Notes under the pieces: generated by a model | Told to the model about the DNA's origin: nothing | The model's input: only the letters and a program-made list of their open reading frames with translations | Database searches by the model: none | Part shown: piece after piece, positions 1 through 12,400 of the stretch | Position numbering within the stretch: the stretch's first letter is position 1 | Layout: the number at the start of each line of letters is the position of its first letter | Made by a program: the position numbers and the translations under genes | NCBI RefSeq assembly: GCF_019175285.1 | Contig: NC_056528.1 | Location: forward strand, 43,769,090 to 43,833,089 | DNA: 64,000 nt | Reading direction: 5' to 3' | Source of the DNA: Sceloporus undulatus | Lineage: Eukaryota; Chordata; Lepidosauria; Squamata; Phrynosomatidae

Positions 1-226
1 GCTTCAGCAGACCAGTGAAGACAAATGTCTCAAAACATCTGAAAGGGTCATCTGACTATGACTACTACAGCAATACTGAGGATGCCTTGGAGGAATTTGA
101 TATCTATGGAGAAGATGAGCATGACCCACGGACTTTGACAGGGAGAGTACGACAGTATTACATTGCAGCAGTTGAGGTGATGTGGGACTATGGGAGTCGT
201 ACTCCTTCACCGTATCTCCAAGACCA
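1..226 (+). CDS. F8: F8 exon 14 end: a3 acidic peptide and start of A3
   Basis: Codons start at base 3. The segment holds a tyrosine-rich acidic stretch ([12 protein letters not shown], then [14 protein letters not shown]). It matches the human a3 region, where sulfated tyrosines bind von Willebrand factor. The Arg of DPR (codon 129-131) aligns with human Arg1689, the thrombin site, but is followed by Thr instead of Ser. A3 begins at [15 protein letters not shown]. The exon ends CA|gtaagt in phase 2, as in human. The left edge of the window cuts the exon. Confidence 0.95.
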
Positions 227-3200
227 GTAAGTTCTATCCATCCCTTTGGCTGGAATGGAGGTGGGGAGGCTGGGAATTCATTCACTCTTATCACACCGCT
301 CCATTATGCTGACATAGCAGTGTTTTGGTCCTCTTTTTGTCTCAGCCTTATTGCATGATGTCGTGGTTCTTCCAGTGCTGTTGTGCTATACAGTCATTGG
401 AATGTGATTTTTTTCCATGCTGAAAATAATGTGTTAATGACCCTCTTTCTTGCTATGATTTAGTAGCTAATCTGAGTGTGGGTGCTGAGTGTGGTCTGGT
501 TCTCTCTCCTTTCAGGATTTCAAAGGAAATCATCAGCAGGAAACCTGAGATTACTTCTGGTACTTGGACAGGGAGAACAAAATGAAGAGAATAGAGAATA
601 GCTGTATTTGAAACACTGTGGGATTCCAGGGCCTGTAGGCAAAAGATGTAACATTTCCAAGATCTAGCATGGCTAATTGACTATGTCCTTCACTGCACTT
701 CAGGGATGCTATTTAGCTTAAGGGCCTAGGGCAGGGAATGTGGCATGCAAAGCTCAATCTGCGATCCGTCATATTACCACCTTAAACAGCTTTTAAAAAG
801 CTGTTAAGATGGATCTCTTCCGGCAGGCTTTTTCTGAATAGATACCTGGCCACCAAAAGAAGACCCAACTAGTTGACCTCTGATTGGCTACAGTTACTAT
901 CTGTTATTATTACTACTGTTTTTAAGTATGTTTTAATAGTAACTGGTCTAATTGTATTTTAAGGGGGGTGGGATTGGGAGGTTATGTTATGGAATGTGTA
1001 TTTTAATGCTGTAAGCCATCTTGGTTGCATTGTGCAGAGGGGCGGGATAAAAATAAAATGTATTTTTTATTATTATTAATCCACAGCATTACCATCAATA
1101 CTTACTATACATAATGGTAGGGCTGGCTCATCTGCCTCTTCCCCCCCCCCCTTTCTCCCAGGGATTTGAAGAATAAGCAGTCCAAGAAGTACAAGAAAGT
1201 TGTTTACAGAGGGTATCTAGACAAAAGTTTTACACAGCCATTAGTTCGTGGAGAGTTGTATGAGCACTTGGGCATTTTGGGACCGTACATCCGGGGACAA
1301 GTTGGAGATGTCATCATGGTAAGACACATGTACCATGGGGAAGACCTGGCTGGAGGTGAAATTTTGGATACTTATAGTGGGGTTTTGCCTTTTTAATCTT
1401 CTTCTACAAATGCTGTTTGCTTATCTTTCTGATCATCAACTTTGCCAGTTGCAAAATACTCCCTTGGTGTATTTTCATACATATAGCATAACTGATTTCT
1501 AAAATCTGTAATGCTAGGGAGGCAAAGAATATTTTAAAATATAAATAGCAAGGAGGATCCTGGAGGGACAAGTATTCCACGGTTTGAGAAATCTATACAG
1601 TCTTTTGGGGAAATTGTATAGTTTTTTTGCACATAATTTTTTCTGTACATTTCTGTGCAGAAAATGTTGTTTTCTGTGCAAACCCACATGTGCTGTTGTT
1701 GTTTTTTTGTACTGAATAAGTTCCAGTCTGCAAATAGTGCAATTTCCAAGGACTGTCTTGCAGTGAGAGGATTCATACCCCTTTGTAACAGAAATCTAAC
1801 TTTTCATAGAATCATAGAATCATAGAATCGTAGAGTTGGAAGAGACCACTAGGGCCATCCAGTCCAACCCCCTGCCATGCAGGAAATCCAAATCAAAGCA
1901 TCCCTGACAGATGGACATCCAGCCTCTGTTTAAAGACCTCCAAGGAAGGAGACTCTATCACCCTCCGAGGGAGTGCATTCCACTGGCGAACAGCCCTTAC
2001 TGTCAGGAAGTTCCTCCTAATGTTCAGGTGGAATCTCTTTTCCTGTAGCTTGCATCCATTGTTCTGGGTCCTGTTCTCTGGAGCAGCAGAAAAACAAGCT
2101 TGCTCCCTCCTCAATATGACATCCTTTCAAATATTTAAACAGGGCTATCATATTTTGTATTGGCCTAATACAGGAATTGCTTTAATATAGATTTGGGGTT
2201 TTAACACACTAGGCAGATAAATCAGTTACATCAGGATAATGGTCTCTTCGGTTGTTAATGACCTCCTTTTCCCACTACTGATCTGCTCCATTTTCCAGTG
2301 AGAAACGTCAGTTCCACTTTAATGCTGACTTTCGGTGGCAGTGGGCCTTTTTAAACATAATATTATTTTTAAAATTTCGGTTTAAGGCGGCAGTATGTGT
2401 GTGTATGCCTGTCTACCAGTCCAATTCTTTGAATGCACATACATCTCTTTGAAGACTCATTTATTTTCTGACTCAAATAAGTTTTCAAAGTGATGGGCAT
2501 ATCCTATTACAGCTTTTTCCAGCCCATGCCACTGTTGTTATTGGGTGACCGATGAAAGGATTATTTCATGAACAACTAACTAAATAATTGTGAATAACAA
2601 TCATATAAGGTGAGTATGTGGTGAATGTTGAATGACTGATGAATTAAAAAGGCAATGAAGGCTTCCACACTTTCATTATAGTGTGACTGAAGCACTATCG
2701 GCAAACCATTCATGGGGTTTCTCCGTTAATAAGAAGTTACAGGAGCATTCCAAGCTATTTATTGGAGAAGTAGTGGATGAACATGACATTGTGTGAAAAT
2801 CTTCACACAACTGTGCAATCATAGAATCCTAGAGTTGGAAGAGACCACAAGGGCCATCCAGTCCAACCCCATTCTGTCATGCAGGAAATCACAATCAAAG
2901 CATCCCTGACAGATGGCCATCCAGCCTCTGTTTAAAGACCTCCAAAGAAGGAGACTCCACTACACTCCAAGGAAGGAGTGTGTTCCACTGTCGAACAGCT
3001 CTTACTGTCAGGAAGATCCTCCTAATGTTGAGGTGGAATCTCTTTTCCTATAGCTTGCATCCATTGCTCCGGGTCCGTCACGTGTGATAAACTCCCTATT
3101 CTCTGGAGCAGCAGAAAACAAGCTTGCTCCCCCCTCAATGTTACATCCCTTCAAATATTTAAACAGGGTTATCATATCACTTCTTAAACTTCTCTTCTCC

Positions 3201-6200
3201 AGACTAAACATCCCCAGCTCCCTAAGGCGTTCCTCATTGGGCTTCATGGTTTCCAGACCCTTCGCCATTCTGGTGGTTTTCCTCTGGACACACTCGTTTC
3301 TCAACATCCTTTTTAAATTTTGGTGCCCAGAACTGGACACAGTATTCCAGACAGCATTCTGTTTCTCTCCTGTTTCTTATCCCCATGTGATAATGTCCTT
3401 TGTCTTGCTCGGTCTTTGTTCTCCTCAAGGTTAATTCTCTCCTTGGTGTATGTTCCTTCCCTCACCCAGGTGACATTTAAGAACATGGCTTCTCGCCCTT
3501 ACTCCTTCCATTCCAACTTGTTGCCTTATGAAGGGAACATGGAGGACAGAGGACAACCTTGGAGGGAAGAAGTGCAGCCGAACGAGATCCGAGAGTATTC
3601 TATCACAGTGTTGCAGCAGATGGCTCCTACAGCCAGTGAGTTTGACTGCAAAGCATGGGCATACTTCTCCAGTGTGGATCTGGTACGTAGAAAAGGCATG
3701 TTTTCTTCTATTGCTGTCTGTTAGCACCTTCAGATGGGGCAAAGGTATAAGGATGTTGCAGTGTTTCTGGCTGTAGTTCTCCGTGGTATTTTTTTTTTAA
3801 TATCTAAATGACATTTCTGTTGACCGGGACTATTTTTGGCAATTCCTGGCAGTAGCTGCAACATTATATTTTCTCTGTGGAGTGGTTTGTTTTTTTTAAT
3901 TCCAAGACGTATAAAGGGAGAGAAACTCTATTTCGCTTTTTCTCCTCTCTTTTTATTTTAATTTTTTCTTAGAGTTATTATAGTGCATTAGCAAATTTGG
4001 CACTATAATTTGAAGAAGAAAATTTAAAAAAGAAAGCAGGAGAAATTTTGCTCTTCAAACCACAGGATCACCTCAGCAAACCATGTCCCTCCTTTAAAAA
4101 ATCCAGAACTTTGCTCTAGTGTAGATCCAAGAAATAACTACAAGCAGCTCTTTTAAAAAAATGGAACTGGTGGACAAAGAACTGGCAGCAACCAGCAGAA
4201 TCCATGGAGCTACAATGTGAGAAGTCACCCTTGTTTGGATGAGCCCTGTATCATTGTTTTATGTGGGACATCAAAAACAGCTGTTTTGGCAGCTGTTTTG
4301 TTCCAGTGATGAAGCAGTGAGAATTCTAATCAATATAGAGGAGGTATTAAACTGAAATATCTATTCTGACGGTTCTTTTCAAGAAAAGAAAAGAAACATA
4401 TCATAAAGACTGGAAAACAAGAAAAGATTAAAACATTTGTAATTTTGTCTATTAATGGCTGTGTTCACCCATGCAATATTAAATATTTTTGGTTTACCTT
4501 CTTACCCAGCATGGCCATTGGCAAATGACTGTGGGGACTGTAGGCCAAAACATCCAAAGATACAAAAGGTCTTTGTGGTTTTTTGCTACTTGGAAGAATG
4601 TCAGACACCCTCCAGAAAAATGTGGGGCTTACATGCTTCTTCCTTACCTTTCTTGTCTAATGGAGCAAGAAGGAAGACATGAGCTGAGTTTATATTCCAT
4701 TTCAAAAAGGTTCAAGTTAGTATTGTGTCCAAATCAGGGATCCTGTTTAAAACCATCATTGGCTAGTCCAACAACCCATGGTTTGAAATTGGCTTGTTAA
4801 GAAACAGAATGAGATGTAAACTATCATTTCTGGAGTGCTGTTAATGAAACTTCAAGTCAAGAGTGGATATACTTGCTTCCAACTGATCTTTTCTCCCATT
4901 ACCTGTTTCCAACTCAGGAGAAAGACCTGCACTCTGGTCTTATTGGGCCTCTGATTATCTGTCAGCTTGGAGTCCTGAGCTCTACCCATGTTCGGCAGCT
5001 GAGCATCCAGGAATTCTCTTTGCTATTCATGGTCTTTGATGAGACAAAGAGCTGGTATTTTGTTGAGAACCTTGAAAGAACCTGTCCACCCCTATGTTCA
5101 ATCCGTAGAGACGATCCTGTCTTGAAAACAAACCATTCATTCTATGGTAAGAACCTCCTTTTAACCTCTCCTGCCTATTCTTCACTTTTTAGACTTCCAG
5201 TACAATTGGTACTGAGGCAAGCAAAGGAACCAAATAGGTCTGAATCTTACTGTTAGTCCCAGCTAAAGTAGAAGCATCGCATTAATACAATGTACTTATG
5301 GGTTGAAGTATTGAATAGCAATTGAATAGTTGATTCAACAGTTCTACTCTAGTTAGAATCAACAAATATGATTCAGATTGACATGGCTTTGGGAATCAGA
5401 CCTTGTTTAAATAAAACTAATTCAAATTATTGTTAGATGCTCTATTGTTCTGTGACTTGACTCTGGGTTTTGTAGTGCAAGTTAATTTTAATGAATGCTC
5501 ATAAATTCTAGTGTTTCATGGTAAGGAGTAAGTGATTCCATTCTTCATCTGGTCCATCACACAGATCAGTTGTCCTCTATGCTGCTTATCCAGTTTAGGA
5601 GACCTTCCTGCCCACTTCAGGTTTTCATTCTTCCTCTTCTTGTTTCTTTTCCCCTCCTCCTCTCCATTTCTCTCCTTCAGCTATCAATGGCTATGTTAGA
5701 GACACATTGCCAGGGCTCGTCATGGGTCAACATCAGAGGCTCAGATGGTACTTGCTGAACGCAGGTGATGCTGAGGACATCCATTCTGTCCACTTCCATG
5801 GACAAGTCTTCACCATCAGAAATGATCAAGAGTACCACATGGGGGTCTACAACCTCTACTCTGGTAAGACAGGAAAGTGATGGATATACCTCTCTTTTTG
5901 CTTCCTTATACCTGAATTTTGGATTTGAAGGCATACGCTCAGTAGGAACAGCCTGACCATTGTAGTAACGGGAGAACATAGAAATAAAGCATGCTCAGAA
6001 AATTAAATAAAAACAGTCAGACAATTTGTAGAAAATAAAACCAGCAAAGGGTTATTCTGTAACAAATAAAATAGACATCTAATCTTGTGATGATTCCACA
6101 CACACATTACCCAGTAACCCTTCTTTTTCAATGAAGTACAGTAACACTTCTCCCTGAACTCTCTCATCTTCCCAAAACCCAGTTTGGATCTTCAGTCTCA

Positions 6201-9200
6201 GCTCCCCAAAACCCAATTCAGATCTTCCTCATTCCCCTCCTTCTAGTTAGTTCACACACTCTGTTTTTGACTTCCTAACTCTGTTTCATCTCCCCCCCCC
6301 CTCACCAGGAACCTCTTGGTTATATTTCCCACAGAGCCCCTTTTACAGAGGTTTGCCCAGATCCTCATTTCACATCCCCATATTGCAGATGGAAGACTGA
6401 CAAGAGTAGATTCAGATCAAAGGCTTCCTAGGACCTTATTACACTTGACAAATCCCTCGCAGAAATGGGATTTTAAAAGTAGAAAACCCCCGCAAATACA
6501 GGATATTTTTCAGACGCATTTGTGCCAAAGAGCAATAATGCAACAATAAAGTGAGTGGAAAGTTGACAAAAATGGCACCTTTTTACTTTTGGGAACTTCC
6601 CGAAAGTAAAAAGGTGTCATTTTTGTCGACTTTCCATTTGCTTTATTTTCACATTATTGTTCTTTGGAAGAAACGTCATCTGAAAAATATTTTTCTTTTA
6701 AATCCCATTTCTGCCCGGGATTCATCTAGTGTGATAAGGTCCCTAGTGAGTCAATGGGAAATTTAACTATCATGCCTACAATGGATTTGTCCCTGGAGTC
6801 TCTTGTGAATAGTTAGCCTTTGAGAGAAAAAGAATGGCTCTTGGTATGATAGCCATACTATCCTGTGCACATCCAGTCTCATCTGATTTAGAGAAGATCT
6901 GAGGGTTGTTTTTTTTTAAAAAAACAACAACACTCATAGGCTGGCATCCTGCTAGTCCCTTTTTTGGATGCATTGCAGGGGGCTATTCTCTTTCCTTTAT
7001 GCTCTGTCCCAAGCCCCATGGCAGTTGTCAAGCTCGAGGGGTGTTGCTGCTGCTGCATCTTACTAATGGGAAGAGGATGGAGTAGGCAATACAGAACATG
7101 CTGCTTTTGGCTTCTGGGGTAAGGACTACATCTGTGAATGTTCCCCAATTTCTCCACCTCCAAGTTGTGTCCATGGTTTGAATTGCCTTTCCTCATCCCC
7201 ACTAGTAAACAAGAACAACAGACCATCCCAGAACATAGCAACATGGAAGTGCACAGGTAGAGCTGTGCTCCAACTTAGGGTCTCAGCCATATTGTGTTAA
7301 CGTAAGAAAATAAGCAAACAAGTATAGGCAACCTGATGGCATCCAGATGTCTTAGACTACAACTCCGATCAGCCCCAGCCAGTCTAGACGATGGTGGGGG
7401 ACAATGGCAGCCATAGCCCCCATGTCCAGAGTACATCACATTCCCACTCCCAGAGTTTAACACTACTGATAATTTATTTACTTTATTTATATGCCACCTT
7501 TCTCCCAAATTGGGACCCAAGGCAGCTTCCATAACAACACATTAAAGACATTTGCAAGAAGTTTACATGTTGCCTCTTCACCACCTTTCCTTTTCTGCTC
7601 AGAATCGCTCCCTGCCAAAACTGATTTCTGTAGACCAGAATCAGGATTCTGCATACAATGTCATTTTGTTCTGCAGAGGTGCCCTTTTTTTAGAAATAGA
7701 GTTTCTTTCCCTAGTCTCTGGTAATTTCAAAACCCTCACTACACTACTCATCCCTTTATGTCCTGCAGATAGAGAAAAAGGTGACTGATGAACTCTGTCT
7801 TCTCTTTCTTGCTGCAGGAGTCTTTGAGACAGTGGAAATGCAGCCATCCCATCCTGGGATTTGGCGGGTAGAGTGTGCAGTTGGTGAGCATGAGCAGGCT
7901 GGAATGAGCGCCCTGTTCTTAGTGTATGACCAACGTGAGTAACTGAACATGACACTGCTCTTTAGAGCATACACATGGTTTAATGTGCATTTCCCCCCCT
8001 GAAATGTATCCAATAAAAAAACTCTCAAATGTGCAAAAGCAAAATGCTCCCTTTGCTTTGTAATCTGCCTTGATTCCGCAAGGAAAAGGTGGAATATAAT
8101 TATTATAATAATAATTATTATTATTATCTCTTGGGAGATGCAGAATCAATAATTTTTATGAAACCACCAATCCTGAGTCACATCAGGAATTCCAAACACT
8201 GAGACTGAATTTCAAGTCCATCACATATAATGCATGTTCCATTGGAATTCCAAGGGTAGGCCTGTATCCAGAATATATATTTAAAGCATTCGTATCTTGG
8301 TTTTTTTTTAATGCTAATATTTTTTTTGAAACATTTGGTTTTAGGGTGTCAAACGCCTCTGGGCCTAGCTTCTGGATACATTGCTGATTCTCAGATTACA
8401 GCTTCAGGACATCATGGTAAGAATGGCAATATTCATTTATAGCATCCTTGTTTCTGCTACAAGTTCCATCTGTCTATCTATTAATATCTACATCTTGGAT
8501 GATAAAGCTTTTCTAGACCCATTTCAAACTGGCTTTAGAGCAGGATATGGAGCTGAGAGTGTTATCTTCACCTGAGCATTGACAAGGAGTGTGTCTCCCT
8601 CCTGGTGCTCTCAGTGCCATTCAATACCATTGATTGTTGAAATGTAATCTGGGTTTGGAGGTGTGCCAATCAGTCAGGATGGGGTTACACTCCCCCTGAA
8701 AGACTGTGTTTGCATCTGGAGGGGGTGTGTGTGTTCATAGTTGATGTGGCCAGTTTATAACCATAAAATCTATCTTGTGGTGTCTTTTTACTTAGGTTAG
8801 CTGGTCCTTGAATGGTAGCCCACAACCAGGACTCACACTCAGAGCCTTACAAGCTTCATAGACACTCCCAGAGTTGCACTCTGCTAGCGTAGCCTTTGAG
8901 AGTCCACTTTGGGGACTGCCATTACAAAATCCCTCTTTACTAAAGTCCGCTTTCCTCCATTTTGCAAAGGTGAATGGCTCCCCAGTTTGTCCAGGCTGCA
9001 CAAATCTGGGTCAGTCAATGCTTGGAGTACAGCTGAAAAAAAATCCTGGATCCAGGTAGGTTCTCCAGTAATTAAACCAAGGAATTCAATCAGGCAAGTA
9101 AAGGTAGCCTCAAAGGGATTCAGAATCCATCCTGTTCAGGGAAGCGTTCCCAGGCATTGCATAACTGTCACTTCCTATTTGATGTTCTTTTGTTGCCTGT

Positions 9201-9400
9201 TTTATTGAATCATTTCCTGTATTGCCATGTACTTTATATGTATTATGCTACTAGAGAGGTCCCTTCCCCACCACCATTCCCTTCTCCTTTTGTGTCGTGT
9301 CTTGTTAGATTGTAAGCCTGAGGGCAGGGAACCGTCCAATTAAAAAGATTGTATGTACAGCGCTGTGTAAATTTACAGCGCTTTATAAATAAAGGTTAAT

Positions 9401-9441
<41 letters not shown>

Positions 9442-12400
9442 CGTTACTTCTCTTCTGTGAGTGATGAAAATAGTAGACCCAATTCTTTCTGGAGAAGTAG
9501 TAGCCCAGGATCTATGTTACATACCTTTGCATATACTTGGCTACGCAACAGAGGTTGGAAGAAACTCTGTTAGTGAATTGTGAAGATGTGTAACAGGACA
9601 GCAGCAGGGTCTATAATGTGTGTTGGCACTCCCTAGCTGTATCCCAATACATATAGTTCCCAGTATGCTTCAATCATTTTGCCAGTCCCCCTATGTAGTA
9701 ATGTAACAGCAGGCCTTTACTGGATGTGGCCCTTATGGAATTTTTCTAATTCAGACAGATGTAAGTCTGCTTATGAAGACGTAAGTCTCCAATAGGACTC
9801 TGTCATTATCCTCCTCCTCCTCCTCCTCATCATCATCAGATAATTTAATACTGCTACTACTACTACTACTACTAATAATAATAATAATAATACTCTCACA
9901 CAGTGCTGCTATGTTGATGGAACTATGGCTAGTTAAAATGGAAGGTGCAAACAAAAGCAAAAAGGCGCAAGGGAGCAGGACTAAGGTTGTGTTCAATAAA
10001 CTACAGTTTAGGACCTCAGGTTATGTGGGGCCCATTAATACAAGCTCTTTTTAAAAAGGCTTTAATGCATATTTTTAGTAATGCTGTATAGGTCATTATA
10101 ACCTTGATCAAACTTAGTGTCTCGCCGTGCCTTAATCTGACCTTGGACCAGCACAAAGTCATTATGAGCAGTCATACGTTTAAAGTCACTCTGGGCTGAC
10201 CAAAATGCAAGAAGACACACAAGGAGTCTTCTCATTCTGTCTTGAAGATTTTGTGTCCACCCAGATCAGCTTATTATTGGTAAAGGGTTGTTTGATTTAA
10301 AAAAAATTTTTCCTCTGCTGCCAAAGCACCAATTCCCACACTGTATTGCAAACAATTTGCTTGTTCTTCAGGCTAGGAAAGCAAATAAAATAAAATAAAA
10401 TGATAAGGCATACCACTGTAGACAAATCCAGAGGGACTTCGAAACCTGATATTTTCACAAAATATGGGGAAATAATATTATTTTGCTCTGGCCATGCTTG
10501 CTGGTGATTCTGGGGGTTGTGGATGAAAAAGAAACTTTTCCAAGAATTGCTTCTATAGTTCTTCCTAGAAGCACAAAGGGTTACCTTTTCCTGAGATAGA
10601 CTGCTGGTCTACCTAGGTCAGTACCGTCCTCTTTGACGATGTGTATCTCCAGCATGTTCATCTTCCATTAAAAAATAATTTTTTGTTGTTGTCCAGGTGG
10701 ATCTGCTACATCCAAAGATTATCCATGGAATAAAGACGCAAGGAGCTCGTCAAAAGTTGTCTAACCTCTACATCTCTCAGTTTTCCATCTTCTACAGCCT
10801 GGATGGTGAGAGGTGGAAGAGTTATAAAGGCAATGCCACCAGCTCTGAGATGGTGAGTACTTATGTTTTTGGTAACACTCCTCTAATCAGAAAGAAGAAA
10901 ACAGAAGGAGAAAAAGTCCACCTGTGAAAGAAAAATGTCACAATTCAAGAAATGTAGGTCATAGAATCACAGAGTTGGAAGGGGCTTTATAGGCCATATA
11001 GTCCAACCACTTGCTCAGTGCAGAATCTCCAGTTAGTATCTCCCTGGTTTTGTTTATTTGATGGTTTTGTCAATTTATTATATCAATCTTTAATTAATTT
11101 TAAGCAGTTTTAATGCTATAGTTTGGGTAATTGTTTTTTTTTAAATTAACATACATGTATACATATATACTGATGCTTTTGTATGTTTTTAATCCGTACT
11201 GATTTTAATAATTTGCACACTGCTGATTGTGTCCCGTTATTGGGAAAGCAACCAGAAATAAATAAATATAACAGCAAAAACAAATGATGAGATTTTAGAG
11301 GTAACTTGCAAAGTTTTAGCAACCACAAGTGAAGATAAAGGAAGGCATGCAGAAGAGCAAAGCAGAGGTCAGGAAATCAGGACTAAACTACAGAATGAAA
11401 ATTCCCTGCGAGTTTTACTTAGCTTGTGATCACAACTTCCATTTGTACCATCATATGCAGGGTAAAGCAACTGCTTCTTTCTTCTTGCTTGCAGATATTC
11501 TTTGGAAATGTGGGTGCAACTGGTGTGAAAGACAATTTCTTTGACCCTCCTATTGTGGCCCGCTATATCCGCCTCCATCCAACGCACTACAACATCCGCA
11601 ACACGTTACGTATGGAGCTCATTGGCTGTGACCTGAACAGTATGTCAATGAGAGCTTTCATCTTTTAAGTCACAAAACCATAGAATTAGAGCATTGGTCA
11701 AAATCCACCACTATCCACATGCATGATCTGCAATGCAGGCGGCAGATGTCCCCTAAATAAGTTAAGGCAGGGGTGGGGGATAGGGTTACACAATTATAGT
11801 GCTACTATTCCATTTTAACTGCCATGATTCCATACATTGGAATGCTGGGGCTTGTAGTTTAGTGAGACAGTAGAATGCCTTTCCCTACACTTCAAATCCC
11901 AGGATGCCATGGGTTGTTGGCGTTGTAGTTAAAGTGGAAAGTAGCACTGTAATTGTTTAGTGTGAATGGGACCCTGGTTTAAGGAGTTTACTGCACTGCC
12001 CTTTTTCCTGAACCAGATGTGAAACTTTTAAAAAATGAATGTTATTACATGCATCTGTGCCCAGGCTGGAGGCATCCCATATCTAATCCGGACTTCTCCT
12101 GTACTTTGCAAAGAACAGGATTTTTTAAAAAGCAAAATATAACATTAACAAAACACGTTCATGTTCTTTTAACTGCTTACCTGAACAGTTATGCTTGGAT
12201 TTGAGAAATACAGGCCCACAAATTCACTTCATTAAAGCAGAGAATGAGAGCTAGCATGCCTTTCATGTACACCACCTACAGAATAGCATTGACCAGGTTG
12301 TCTCCTCTCTCCATAAACCACTTTTAATATATTCATACACTGTAACTAGAGGGTTTATGGTAGCATTAATGATGAAACGTTTACCTGAGCAATTTTACAA

